Assembly (NCBI GenBank): GCA_036004405.1
Contig: DASYRM010000092.1
Span: forward strand, 1-26,144
Source: DASYRM01 sp036004405
GTDB lineage: Bacteria > Acidobacteriota > Vicinamibacteria > Vicinamibacterales > UBA2999
Reading direction: 5' to 3'
Length of the DNA: 26,144 bases
Part shown: in pieces, positions 14,680-23,986 of the stretch
Position numbering within the stretch: position 1 is the stretch's first letter
How the letters are laid out: the number at the start of each line of letters is the position of its first letter
The notes under the pieces: generated by a model
The model's input: only the letters and a program-made list of their open reading frames with translations
Told to the model about the DNA's origin: nothing
Database searches by the model: none
Made by a program: the position numbers and the translations under genes

Positions 14680-16515
14680 TTAGACCTGCCCGACCCCGTG
14701 GCTCGCAATCACGATCAGAAAAGCGTCGCCGAGCTCGGCGGCCTTGCGGGCGCCCACGCCTTTCACATCGAGCAGCGCCGCCTTCGACGCCGGCCGCACG
14801 CGCGCCATCTCGCGCAGCGTGGCGTCGTGGAAGATGACATACGGAGGGACGCCGCGGGCACGCGCGAGGTCCAGGCGCAGCGCGCGCAGGCGATCGAACA
14901 GGCCGCGGTCCACGTGGTCCCACGACTCGGTTTCGATCCGCGACCGCGATCGCGGCGCGCCCTTCGCGGGCGTCCGCTGGCGCGCGAGCGTCAATCCCGG
15001 AGAGGCGGATTCGTCCCGGAGGAGCGCGACGCCCTCCGCCGTCATGGACAGCACCGGATACGCGTCGTCGGTGAGCTGCAGCAGGCCGAGCCCGACGAGC
15101 TGCTCGATATAACCGCGCACCGCCGCCACCGGTTCGTCGCGCAGCAGGCCGAACGTGCTCAGCCGATCGTGTCCGCGAGCGAGCATCTGCTCGCTGTTCT
15201 GCCCGCGCAGCACGCTGGTCACGTGCATCACGCCGAAGCGCTGGCCGACGCGTGCGACGCACGACAGGATCTTGCGCGCGATCGGCACCGGATCCGGCAC
15301 CGACTCGAGCTCGCCGAGGCACGCGTCGCAGGCCGCGCACTCGCCGGCGGGATAGGCGTCGCCGAAGTAGGTGGCCAGGTGCCGGTGCCGGCAGCCGACG
15401 CCGGCGGCATAGCGCTCCATCTGTTTCAGCAGCGTCCGCGCCGCGTCGGTGAGCTCGCCGTTCTGCTCGAGCATCATCTTCCAGCGGACGAAGTCGCCCG
15501 CGGAGCTGATGAGCAGACACTCCGCTTCGAGCCCGTCGCGCCCCGCGCGCCCCGACTCCTGCTGATAGTGCTCGAGCGACCGCGGTGCTCCGGCGTGCAC
15601 GACGAAGCGCACGTTCGAGCGGTCGATGCCCATCCCGAAGGCCACCGTCGCCACGATCAGGTCGACCCGTTCGCTCAGGAACGAATCCTGGTGCGACGTG
15701 CGCTCCTCGTCCGACAACCCGGCATGGTAGGGGAGAGCTGGCATCCCCGACGCCGAGAGCCACGCCGCCAGCGCATCCACCTCGCGCCGCGACGAGCAGT
15801 AGATGATGCCGGCTTCGCCCTGATGACGCCCGATGACGTCGAGCAGCTGCTCTTTGAGCGACGCGCGGGGCAGGACGCGATAGACCAGGTTGGGGCGATC
15901 GAACGATCCGACGAGCTCGACGGGATTCTGCAGGGCCAGCTGCGACGCGATGTCACGCCGCACTCGCGCGGTGGCCGTCGCCGTGTAGGCGTGCACCGAG
16001 ATGCCGGGAAGGCGTTCGCGCAGCCGTGCCAGCTGCCGGTATTCCGGCCGGAAGTCGTGCCCCCACTGGCTGATGCAGTGCGCCTCGTCAATGGCAATGA
16101 ACCGCACGCCGCACGTCGCGAGCCGCGCCAGGAAGCCGTCGCCGCCCTCGCCCACGAGGCGCTCGGGCGAGACGTAGAGCAGCCGGTAGCGCCGCTCGGC
16201 GAGGCCGCGCATCACGTCGGCCTTGTCCGCGGCCGAGAGCGAGCTGTTGTAGAGCGCGGCGGACACACCGTTGCCGACGAGCGTGTCCACCTGATCCTTC
16301 ATCAGCGAGATGAGCGGCGAGACCACGACCGCCATCCCATCGTCGGCGGTGACCGCCGGCGCCTGGAAGCACAGAGACTTCCCGCCACCGGTCGGCAGCA
16401 CGACCATCGAGTCGCGGCCGGCGAGCACGGCTTCCATCGCTTCACGCTGCAGCGGACGGAACGACGTGTAGCCCCAGTAGCGCGCGAGAACGTCTTCGAG
16501 GGGAGAGGCGGACAA
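14680..16515 (-). CDS. recQ: ATP-dependent DNA helicase RecQ
   Basis: A 611-residue 3'-5' helicase of recombination and fork repair. Helicase core: FRPLQREAM (19-27), Walker A PTGGGKS (41-47), DEAH (143-146), the RecQ aromatic-loop region HCISQWGHDFRPEY, TATAT (178-182), and motif VI QQESGRAGRDG (318-328). The zinc site is C375, C393, C396 and C399. RQC (about 405-505) and a single HRDC (about 535-605) follow. This is the full E. coli-like layout. No ATG is available; the first start is TTG at 16515 (MSASPLEDVLARYWGY), whose upstream GGAG touches the codon, so initiation may be weak or at a nearby non-ATG codon. It lies 21 bases after the permease stop on the same strand. TAA (14682-14680) follows closely on the palindrome repeat. 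Confidence 0.95.
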   Translation of the reverse strand: MSASPLEDVLARYWGYTSFRPLQREAMEAVLAGRDSMVVLPTGGGKSLCFQAPAVTADDGMAVVVSPLISLMKDQVDTLVGNGVSAALYNSSLSAADKADVMRGLAERRYRLLYVSPERLVGEGGDGFLARLATCGVRFIAIDEAHCISQWGHDFRPEYRQLARLRERLPGISVHAYTATATARVRRDIASQLALQNPVELVGSFDRPNLVYRVLPRASLKEQLLDVIGRHQGEAGIIYCSSRREVDALAAWLSASGMPALPYHAGLSDEERTSHQDSFLSERVDLIVATVAFGMGIDRSNVRFVVHAGAPRSLEHYQQESGRAGRDGLEAECLLISSAGDFVRWKMMLEQNGELTDAARTLLKQMERYAAGVGCRHRHLATYFGDAYPAGECAACDACLGELESVPDPVPIARKILSCVARVGQRFGVMHVTSVLRGQNSEQMLARGHDRLSTFGLLRDEPVAAVRGYIEQLVGLGLLQLTDDAYPVLSMTAEGVALLRDESASPGLTLARQRTPAKGAPRSRSRIETESWDHVDRGLFDRLRALRLDLARARGVPPYVIFHDATLREMARVRPASKAALLDVKGVGARKAAELGDAFLIVIASHGVGQV

Positions 16516-16536
16516 CTCCGGTAGTGTACCCGGTCG

Positions 16537-18978
16537 CTAATCCTGCCGTAGTGCCTGCTGCGGATCGATCGACGCCGCACGGCGCGCGGGGAGCGCCGCG
16601 GCCAGCACCGTCGTGCCGAGCAGCGCGATCGCCACCAACGCGAACAACACCGGATCCAGACCGGGCGCGCCGAGCGCGAGGGTGAGGCCGCGGCCGCCGG
16701 CGAACGTGATCGCCGCGCCGACTGCGACGCCGGCCGAGCCGATGGCCGCTGCGCGCCCGAGAATCATCCGAAGTACCGTCGACTGCGCCGCGCCGAGCGC
16801 CATGCGGATGCCGATTTCGCGCGTGCGGCGACTCACCTGGTAGGCGACCATCGCGTAGAGCCCGAGGAGCGCCATGCACATGCCGACGAGGCCGACGGAA
16901 CCGGCGATCCCGGTGATCAATCGTGCCACCGCCGCGGATCGCGTCTCGAACAGCTCCCGCGTCGTCTCCACGCGGAAGACGGGGACGCTCGGGTCGATCG
17001 ACTGGACCACGCGGCGCAGCGGGTCGGCCATGGCGGCGGGATCGCCAAGCGTCTGGGCGACGAGCGTGAGCTGCGGCACCGGCTGCTGTGCGAGCGGCAC
17101 GTAGATGAAGGGCTGCGCCGGCATGAAGATGGAGTTGTGGCGGCTCGCCTCGAAGACGCCCACGACTTCGGCGGTGAGATTGAGGTCGACGAGCCGCAGG
17201 CGCTGGCCGACGGGATTCGGCCCCAGATATCGCGCGGCGAAGGATTCGTCCACGACGACGACGCGTGGGGCGTCCGCCGTATCCGCGGGGCCGAAGCCGC
17301 GGCCCTGGACGAGCCGTACGCCCACCGTCTCGAAGTAGCGTTCGTCGGCGGAGGCGGAGACAATCCGGGCCCGGTCCTGCCCCGGCGGGAAGGTGAAGCC
17401 TTCGGGCGCCACGGCCAGGATCGAGAAGCCCGACATCGTAGTGGGCAAGCCGGACGCAAGCGTCACCGAGCGCACGCCAGGGGTGGCAGCTGCGCGGTCC
17501 CGGAGCGTGCGGTAGAACTCGATCGCGCGTTCGGGCGTGTAGCCCGAGAGCAGCGGGTCGAGGCGCATGGTGAGACGCCGGTCGGTGCTGAAACCGGGAT
17601 CCTGTCCGAGGATGTAGGCGAACCCCCGCCCCATCTGTGACGCCGCCACGAGGAGCACCACGGAACCGGCGACCTGCACGACGACGAGCGCGGATCGTGT
17701 CAACCGTCGCTCGCGACCGTGCTCGCCCGCCCCCGGCTTGAGCGCCGGCAGGACGTCGGTGCGGCCGGCGCGCAGCGCCGGGAGTAATCCGAAGATCACC
17801 GCGCTTCCCGCGGCCACCGTAAAGGTGAGAAGCAGGCCGCGTGCGTCGAGCACCATGTCAAGAGGCACCGGCACGTCGGCGCCCGAAGGCGGGGCGAAGT
17901 GCGTGAGCAGGCCGATGGCGCCCATCGCGACCAGCGTACCGACGGCTCCACCAGTCAGCGCGAGCACGACGTTCTCGACCATCAGCTGGCGCACCAGGCG
18001 CCACCGGCTGGCCCCGAGCGCCAGCCGCACGCCGATCTCGCGGGTCCGGGCCGCGGCGCGGCTCAGGACGAGGTTGGCCACATTGCCGCACGCGATGCAC
18101 AGCAGCACCAGCGTGAGCAGCGCCAGCAGCGCCAGCAACTGGGGCGTGTATGGATTGCCCGCGAGGCGGCTCTGAAGTTCGCTGACCACGATGCCGCCCA
18201 CGGTTCGATTGCTGTCCGGGTAGCGGTCCGCGAGTCGCCTGAAGATCGTGTCGGCCTCCGCGCTCGCCGCCTCGATCGAGACGCCGTCCTTCAGCCGCCC
18301 CTTCACTGTGAGGAACCGGCGCTGCCGTTCCGTGAGTTGCCGGTTGTCGGCATCGCCGTCGAGCGCCGGGGCCGCGGTGAGCGGCACGAAGAAGGCCGGA
18401 CGTGCGACGTCGAACACGCGCGAGAACGCATCGGGCACGATGCCGACGACGTCGAACGTGCGGCCGTTCAGACGCACGGTCCGGCCGACGATGGACGGAT
18501 CGCCGCCGAACGCACGCATCCAGTAGTCGCGCCCGAGCAGCAACACTGCGTTGCCGCGCGGTGCGCGATCGTCGGCGGATTCGAAATCTCGCCCGATGTC
18601 GGGACGCACGCCGAAGGTCTGCATGAAATTGGCGCTGACGGCGAACCCCATGCGGAGGTCGGCCGGCGACGTAGCGTCTTGTGCCACGCCGGCGCGGACG
18701 ATCCTGACGGCCGCCACGTTCTCGAACGACCGCGTCGCCTCGCGGAAGTCGGTGTAGTCGGGAAACGACTGCAGCCCGTCGCTGGCCCACGGCCGTGTCC
18801 CGACCGTGACAAGCCGCGCGGGGGCGGGCACGTCCAGCGGCCGGAGAAAGAGGGCGTCCGACAGGCTGAAGATGGCAGCGTTGGCGCCGATGGCCAGGCC
18901 GATGGAGGCCACTGCCGCGGCGGCGAACCCGGGGTTGCGGTGGAACATCCGCAGTGCGTAGCGAAGGTCGTTCAGCAT
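16537..18978 (-). CDS. Orphan MacB/FtsX-type ABC transporter permease
   Basis: An 813-residue inner-membrane protein with a duplicated MacB-PCD plus FtsX layout. It opens MLNDLRYALRMFHRNPGF, with a first membrane segment at about 17-40, then a periplasmic core (about 45-290) and an FtsX block of three helices (about 285-400) containing TREIGVRLALGASR. A second helix and core (about 440-680) follow, then a final FtsX block with TREIGIRMALGAAQ, ending ASIDPQQALRQD. No ATPase is in the window, as is usual for this acidobacterial expansion of orphan permeases. The extra N-terminal domain of about 80 residues found in many of them is missing, and so is the usual PadR-like regulator neighbour. It may export lipids or peptides or act in envelope stress; the substrate is unknown. 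recQ follows by 21 bases. Confidence 0.93.
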   Translation of the reverse strand: MLNDLRYALRMFHRNPGFAAAAVASIGLAIGANAAIFSLSDALFLRPLDVPAPARLVTVGTRPWASDGLQSFPDYTDFREATRSFENVAAVRIVRAGVAQDATSPADLRMGFAVSANFMQTFGVRPDIGRDFESADDRAPRGNAVLLLGRDYWMRAFGGDPSIVGRTVRLNGRTFDVVGIVPDAFSRVFDVARPAFFVPLTAAPALDGDADNRQLTERQRRFLTVKGRLKDGVSIEAASAEADTIFRRLADRYPDSNRTVGGIVVSELQSRLAGNPYTPQLLALLALLTLVLLCIACGNVANLVLSRAAARTREIGVRLALGASRWRLVRQLMVENVVLALTGGAVGTLVAMGAIGLLTHFAPPSGADVPVPLDMVLDARGLLLTFTVAAGSAVIFGLLPALRAGRTDVLPALKPGAGEHGRERRLTRSALVVVQVAGSVVLLVAASQMGRGFAYILGQDPGFSTDRRLTMRLDPLLSGYTPERAIEFYRTLRDRAAATPGVRSVTLASGLPTTMSGFSILAVAPEGFTFPPGQDRARIVSASADERYFETVGVRLVQGRGFGPADTADAPRVVVVDESFAARYLGPNPVGQRLRLVDLNLTAEVVGVFEASRHNSIFMPAQPFIYVPLAQQPVPQLTLVAQTLGDPAAMADPLRRVVQSIDPSVPVFRVETTRELFETRSAAVARLITGIAGSVGLVGMCMALLGLYAMVAYQVSRRTREIGIRMALGAAQSTVLRMILGRAAAIGSAGVAVGAAITFAGGRGLTLALGAPGLDPVLFALVAIALLGTTVLAAALPARRAASIDPQQALRQD

Positions 18979-19150
18979 CGGAGGGCCTCGAGGACTCTCA
19001 AGAGGAATGCCAGGCTCGGGGCGCCGAAACAGCCGGCGGCCACTCCGCGACGCCCGAGATCCGTCCGCTCGTGGGACGGAACCGCCCGGCCCCGGACACG
19101 CGGACGGGGACACCCCGGCCGCCGCGACCGGCTCTGATATCCTCGACCCG

Positions 19151-21796
19151 ATGCGGACCCGGGTGGCGGTCGTCGTAGCGGTGCTCGTCGGCGTGGCGAT
19201 ATCCGTGCAGGGACCCGCCGGGGCGCAGGTGCGGCCGGTCTACGACATGGGGGCCGCGGGCCTCGTGCAGCTGCTGGAGCGGCTGCAGACGACGGCCAGC
19301 GTGCTCCACACCGGTGCCCATCCCGACGACGAGGATTCCAGCTTTCTCGCCCGCATGGCGCGCGGCGATCACGCGCGCACCGCCTACCTGTCGCTCAACC
19401 GCGGCGAGGGCGGCCAGAACATCATCGGCACCGAGCTCTTCGACGCGCTCGGCGTGATCCGCACCGAGGAGCTGCTGCAGGCGCGGCGCCTGGATGGCGG
19501 CGAGCAGTTCTTTACGCGCTCCTTCGACTACGGCTTCTCGAAGACGCGCACCGAGGCGGCGGCCAAGTGGGACGAGCAGGCGCTGCTCGGCGACATGGTG
19601 CGCGTGATCCGTACCTTCCGCCCGCTGGTCGTCTACGCTCGTTTCTCGGGGACGCCGCAGGACGGGCACGGCCAGCACCAGATGGCCGGCTACCTGACGC
19701 CGCTCGCTTTCAAGGCCGCCGCGGACCCGGCACAGTTCCCCGAGCAGATCACCGAAGGCCTGCGGCCCTGGCAGTCGACGAAGCTCTATCGCGGCGCGCC
19801 GTTCCGCGCCGATCCCGAGAACCAGCCGACGATGAGCGTGCAGACCGGCATCGTGGATGCGGCGCTTGGCCGCACCTATGCCGAGATTGCGGCCGAGGGG
19901 CGCAGCCAGCACAAGTCGCAGGAGATGGGTGGCATCGAGCCGATGGGGCCGGCGGCGTCCGGTCTCATCCTCCTGTCTCCGGCGCCTGACGCCGCGGTGC
20001 GCGAGCGGTCGGTGTTCGACGGCATCGACGTGTCGCTGGCGGGGCTGTCGGCGATCTCGGGCCTGCCTGCGGGATCGCTGCGCAGCGAGCTTGCCGATAT
20101 CCAGACGGCCGCGCGGCAGGCGCTCGCCACCTATCAGCCGCTCGATCCGTCACGCATCGTGCCTCCGCTGGCGGCTGGGCTGTCAGCGACCCGCGCGGCG
20201 CGGCGCGCGCTCCAGGCGCTCGATGCCGGCCGCGACGCCAAGGCCGACGCAGACTTCCTGCTCTCGCTGAAGGAGCGCGAATTCGCCGACGCGCTGGTTC
20301 GGGCGGCCGGCGTAGTCGTCGATCCGCTGAGCGACGCGGAAACGGTGACGCCGGGCGGCTCGCTCATCGTGTCGGCCCGCACCTTCCTTGCGTATCCCGG
20401 CATTGTCACCATCACCAACACCGTCTTGCGGGCACCCGCCGGCTGGAGAGTGGCTCCGGCGCCGCCGCCGGCCAACGCAAACAACCAGGGCGGCCCGCCC
20501 GGGCGACGCGAGCAGCCGACCGCGGAAACGCGCTACGCCGTGACCGTGGCCGCCGACGCCTCGCTCACGCAACCGTACTTCCTGCGCGAGCCCAGGCGCG
20601 GCGACATGTATCAGTGGCCGGTGAGCAGCGAGCGGACGATGCCGTTCGAGGCGGCGCCGCTGAACGTGGAGGTGACGGCCGAGATCGGCGGGGCCACCGT
20701 GGCGATCGCGCGGCCGGTCCAGTACCGGACCGGCGACCGCGTGCGCGGCGAGCTGCGCCGCGAGATCAACGTCGTCCCCGCGGTGACGGTGGGTGTGGAC
20801 TCGCGCCTGCTGATCGTGCCGACCGGCTCCGCGCCGAACACGCAGCGCATTGTCGTCCGCGCCACCAATCTCACCGACAAGGCCGTGAAAGGCGTGCTGA
20901 GGCTGCGTCTGCCGCAAGGCTGGGTTGCCGAACCGGCCGAGGCGCCGCTGGTGCTGGCCAAGGAAGGGGAGAACGGCGCCGCGTCGTTCGTCGTGCGCGC
21001 GCCGGTCAAGCGCGTGGAGGGGACGCTGGATCTCACGGCGGAAGCCGTGGTGAACGGCGTGTCGTATTCGCGCGACCTGCAGACGATCGCCTACCCGCAC
21101 ATCCAGACGCACCGGGTCTACGCGCCGGCGGCCGTCAAAGTGCAGGTGTTCGATCTGAAGGTGGCGGCCGTGAAGGTGGGCTACATCATGGGCAGCGGCG
21201 ATCAGGTGCCCGACGCGCTGAGGCGCATGGGGCTCGACGTCACGCTCGTCGACCCGGAGATGCTGTCGTCGGGAGATCTATCCCGCTTCGACACCATCGT
21301 CGTCGGCGTACGCGCGTCGGAGGCGCGTCCCGATTTCGTGGCCAATACCGGCCGGCTGCGCGACTACATGGAGCGCGGCGGCACGCTCATCGTCCAGTAT
21401 CAGCAGACTGACTACATCAACCGCGGCCTGCCGCCCTATCCGGTGAAGGTCGAGGGCAACCCGCGGATCACCGACGAGACGGCGGCGGTGAAGATCCTCG
21501 TGCCACGGCATCCGGTGTTCGCGTTCCCCAACACGATTACCGACGCCGACTTCCAGGGCTGGGTGCAGGAGCGCAACCTGTATTCGTTCGGGACCTTCGA
21601 CGGCAAGTACACGCCGCTCCTCGAGGCCTCGGATCCGGGCGAGGATCCCCAGCGCGGTGGCGAGGTGTACGCCGACGTCGGCAAGGGCCGCTACGTCTAC
21701 ACGTCGTACGCGTGGTTCCGCCAGCTCCCGGCCGGCGTGCCCGGCGCCTACCGCATGTTCGCCAACCTGGTCAGCCTGTCGAAAGCGCTGCACTAG
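19151..21796 (+). CDS. Exported PIG-L family deacetylase with large C-terminal extension
   Basis: An 881-residue protein with a signal peptide MRTRVAVVVAVLVGVAISVQ ending near AGAQ. The PIG-L/LmbE domain (about 45-330) has the zinc/catalytic motif AHPDDED (56-62), SLNRGEGGQN (81-90), and the second histidine region DGHGQHQ (171-177). PIG-L enzymes remove N-acetyl groups from N-acetylglucosamine conjugates; the natural substrate here is unknown. A middle region (about 430-700) is beta-rich and includes a linker with PPPANANNQGGPPGRR. The end (about 705-880) is flavodoxin/GATase-like: VGYIMGSGDQVPDALRRMGL, FDTIVVGVRASE, YMERGGTLIVQYQ. This recalls the end of the M14 protein at 11902. The gene is divergent from the permease across 172 bp and has no obvious ribosome site. 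Its frame is open upstream, but the signal peptide fixes the start. Confidence 0.92.
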   Translation: MRTRVAVVVAVLVGVAISVQGPAGAQVRPVYDMGAAGLVQLLERLQTTASVLHTGAHPDDEDSSFLARMARGDHARTAYLSLNRGEGGQNIIGTELFDALGVIRTEELLQARRLDGGEQFFTRSFDYGFSKTRTEAAAKWDEQALLGDMVRVIRTFRPLVVYARFSGTPQDGHGQHQMAGYLTPLAFKAAADPAQFPEQITEGLRPWQSTKLYRGAPFRADPENQPTMSVQTGIVDAALGRTYAEIAAEGRSQHKSQEMGGIEPMGPAASGLILLSPAPDAAVRERSVFDGIDVSLAGLSAISGLPAGSLRSELADIQTAARQALATYQPLDPSRIVPPLAAGLSATRAARRALQALDAGRDAKADADFLLSLKEREFADALVRAAGVVVDPLSDAETVTPGGSLIVSARTFLAYPGIVTITNTVLRAPAGWRVAPAPPPANANNQGGPPGRREQPTAETRYAVTVAADASLTQPYFLREPRRGDMYQWPVSSERTMPFEAAPLNVEVTAEIGGATVAIARPVQYRTGDRVRGELRREINVVPAVTVGVDSRLLIVPTGSAPNTQRIVVRATNLTDKAVKGVLRLRLPQGWVAEPAEAPLVLAKEGENGAASFVVRAPVKRVEGTLDLTAEAVVNGVSYSRDLQTIAYPHIQTHRVYAPAAVKVQVFDLKVAAVKVGYIMGSGDQVPDALRRMGLDVTLVDPEMLSSGDLSRFDTIVVGVRASEARPDFVANTGRLRDYMERGGTLIVQYQQTDYINRGLPPYPVKVEGNPRITDETAAVKILVPRHPVFAFPNTITDADFQGWVQERNLYSFGTFDGKYTPLLEASDPGEDPQRGGEVYADVGKGRYVYTSYAWFRQLPAGVPGAYRMFANLVSLSKALH

Positions 21797-22109
21797 CAAT
21801 CTTTGTAGGGGCACATCTTTAGATGTGCCCGACGGAGACATCAGGTGCCACCGGTTGGATGGGGAGGCATGTGGGTCTCCGCGAGCCGCTTCTCGACGGC
21901 GCCGGCGACCGCTGCGAAGGCGTTCCATCCGCTGGCCGCGGGAATCGGGTTGCTCTCGCACCCCTCATACCCCGCTGGTTCCCTGCGCCTTCTCGCGGTC
22001 GCGCGTGGGGTCGATCGGCACCGCTCGAACGCGGTCGCGGAGCACCCACACGCCTCCCCTCGGTCTCGCCGGTGGCCGAAGCCCGAAGCCCTCCAGTTAC
22101 GATAGGTCC
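21797..22109. other. Gene-free interval of 313 bp with a palindrome and a possible gene remnant
   Basis: The palindrome repeat is at 21805-21834. Downstream, the minus strand holds an open stretch (about 21970 down to the TGA at 21843-21841) whose translation (for example ASGWNAFAAVAGAVEKRLA) has mostly G or C third positions, as if it were the 3' end of a decayed gene. It has no start and overlaps the M1 gene if extended. The bases just before GTG 22110 include a weak AGG. No promoter stands out. Confidence 0.5.
21805..21834. repeat. GTAGGGGC-type palindrome, full copy
   Basis: The stem is GGGCACATCT (21809-21818), TT, AGATGTGCCC (21821-21830), preceded by GTAG and followed by GACG. It starts nine bases after the PIG-L stop. 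It has the same design as the copy at 14655-14675 but different stem bases, which shows compensatory variation between copies. Confidence 0.8.
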
Positions 22110-23984
22110 GTGCGCATTCCCGTCTGGCTCGTGCTGTCCGCCGTCGTGGCGGCTGCTGCATGCAGCTCGGGCACCGAGAAACCGCCGATGACCGACACCA
22201 CACCCCCCGATCGCGACATCCATTCGTACGCCCGTCCGTGGGAAGCGCGCGTGACCCACGTCGCGTTGGACCTCACCGCCGACTTCAGCGCGAAGACGCT
22301 GGCCGGATCCGCCGTGCTCGACGTGGAGCGCACCGCGGGCGCCAAAGAGATCGTGCTCGACACGAAGGGGCTGACGATCGAGCGGGTCACGCGGCAGGAC
22401 GGCGCGGCGCTGAAGTTCGCGCTGGGTGACGCGGACGCGATTCTCGGCCGTCCTCTCACCGTGGAGCTGCCGGCATCGGGCCCGATCACCGTCGCCTACC
22501 GCACGTCGCCGGACGCCGCCGCGCTGCAGTGGCTCGCCCCCTCGCAGACGGCTGGCAAGTCGCACCCCTACCTGTATTCGCAGGGGCAGGCGATCCTGAC
22601 GCGCACCTGGATTCCGACGCAGGACAGCCCCGGCATCCGGCAGACCTACGCCGCGCGCGTCACCGTGCCGCGCGAGCTGCGGGCGGTCATGAGCGCCGAA
22701 CAGCTCACGCCCGACGGCGAGGACGGGCCGAACGGGCGCGCGTTCCGCTTCCGGATGACCCACGCCATCCCGCCGTATCTGATCGCGATTGCCGCCGGCG
22801 ATCTGGCGTTCCGATCGCTGGGCCCGCGCACCGGCGTCTACGCGGAGCCGCCGGTTGTGAGCGGCGCGGCGTTGGAGTTCGCCGACCTCGAAAGCATGGT
22901 AACGGCAGCCGAGGCGCTGCTCGGCCCGTACCTGTGGGGCCGCTACGACGTGCTGGTGCTGCCGCCGTCGTTCCCGTTCGGGGGAATGGAAAACCCGATG
23001 GTGACCTTCGCGACGCCGACGATCCTTGCCGGCGACAAGTCGATGGTCTCGCTCCTGGCGCACGAGCTCGCGCATTCGTGGTCGGGGAACCTGGTCACCA
23101 ACGCCACGTGGAGCGACTTCTGGCTCAACGAAGGGTTCACGACCTACGTGGAGCGCCGGATCATGGAGGCCGTGTACGGGAAGGCGCGCGCCGACGTCTT
23201 CCGCGTCCTTGGCTGGCGCGAGTTGGCTACCGAGATCGACCGCCTCGGCGGTATGCAGTCGAAGGACACTGTGCTGCATGTGGATCTCAAGGGGCGCGAT
23301 CCCGATGACGGCGCCACGCAGGTGCCCTACGAGAAGGGCGCGGCCCTCCTGGGCCTCATCGAGCAGACCGTGGGCCGCGAGAAGTTCGACGCCTACCTGA
23401 AGGGCTACTTCCAGCGCCACGCGTTTCAGCCGATCACCACCGCGCAGTTCCTCGCCGACATCCGCGCGCACCTGCTGACCGACAAGGCGGTCGAGGCGAA
23501 GATCCGGCTCGAGGACTGGATCTTCCGGCCCGCGATTCCCGACAACGCGATTCAGCCGAAGGCCCCGCAGCTCACCGAGGCCGGGGAGCAGGCCGCCGCC
23601 TTCGCGCGCGGCGCCGGAGCGTCCACGCTGCGGACCAGGGACTGGAGCACGCAGGAGTGGCAGTACTTCCTGCAGGAGCTGCCGTCGACCATTCCGGCCG
23701 ATCGGCTCGCCGTCCTCGACCAGGCGTTCGGGTTCTCCGAGCGGCGCAATTCAGAAGTGCTGTACGAATGGCTGCACATCGCCATCCGGCGTCACTATCA
23801 GCCGGCGATGCCCGCGCTCGAGCGCTTTTTGCTGTCGCAGGGGCGCCGCAAGTTCGTGCGGCCGCTCTTCGAAGATCTGATGAAGACCGACTGGGGCAAG
23901 GCGGACGCGAAACGCATCTACGCGGCTGCCCGCCCCGGCTATCACGCCGTTACGACACAGACGCTGGACGGCATAGTGAAATGA
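22110..23984 (+). CDS. M1 family aminopeptidase (LTA4-hydrolase-like) lipoprotein
   Basis: A 624-residue protein. GTG at 22110 starts a lipoprotein signal RIPVWLVLSAVVAAAACSSG with the lipidated Cys18. The N-terminal beta domain (about 38-230) is followed by the catalytic domain with the exopeptidase motif GGMEN (291-295), zinc motif HELAH (318-322) and third ligand Glu341 in WLNEG. A Tyr407 in VPYEKGAALL fits the catalytic tyrosine. SGNLVTNATWSDFWLNEGFTTY and the helical C-terminal domain (about 480-610) are typical of leukotriene-A4 hydrolase/aminopeptidase B relatives. It probably removes N-terminal residues from peptides in the periplasm. The frame is open upstream, but the lipoprotein signal and AGG at 22104-22106 fix the start. 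The stop is followed within three bases by a purine-rich repeat. Confidence 0.95.
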   Translation: MRIPVWLVLSAVVAAAACSSGTEKPPMTDTTPPDRDIHSYARPWEARVTHVALDLTADFSAKTLAGSAVLDVERTAGAKEIVLDTKGLTIERVTRQDGAALKFALGDADAILGRPLTVELPASGPITVAYRTSPDAAALQWLAPSQTAGKSHPYLYSQGQAILTRTWIPTQDSPGIRQTYAARVTVPRELRAVMSAEQLTPDGEDGPNGRAFRFRMTHAIPPYLIAIAAGDLAFRSLGPRTGVYAEPPVVSGAALEFADLESMVTAAEALLGPYLWGRYDVLVLPPSFPFGGMENPMVTFATPTILAGDKSMVSLLAHELAHSWSGNLVTNATWSDFWLNEGFTTYVERRIMEAVYGKARADVFRVLGWRELATEIDRLGGMQSKDTVLHVDLKGRDPDDGATQVPYEKGAALLGLIEQTVGREKFDAYLKGYFQRHAFQPITTAQFLADIRAHLLTDKAVEAKIRLEDWIFRPAIPDNAIQPKAPQLTEAGEQAAAFARGAGASTLRTRDWSTQEWQYFLQELPSTIPADRLAVLDQAFGFSERRNSEVLYEWLHIAIRRHYQPAMPALERFLLSQGRRKFVRPLFEDLMKTDWGKADAKRIYAAARPGYHAVTTQTLDGIVK

Positions 23985-23986
23985 GG

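Noticed and set aside
14680..16515. RecQ as part of a defence island.
   Set aside because: The protein has the standard housekeeping layout with zinc, RQC and HRDC domains. Neighbours are a permease and a peptidase, with no nuclease, methylase or toxin nearby.
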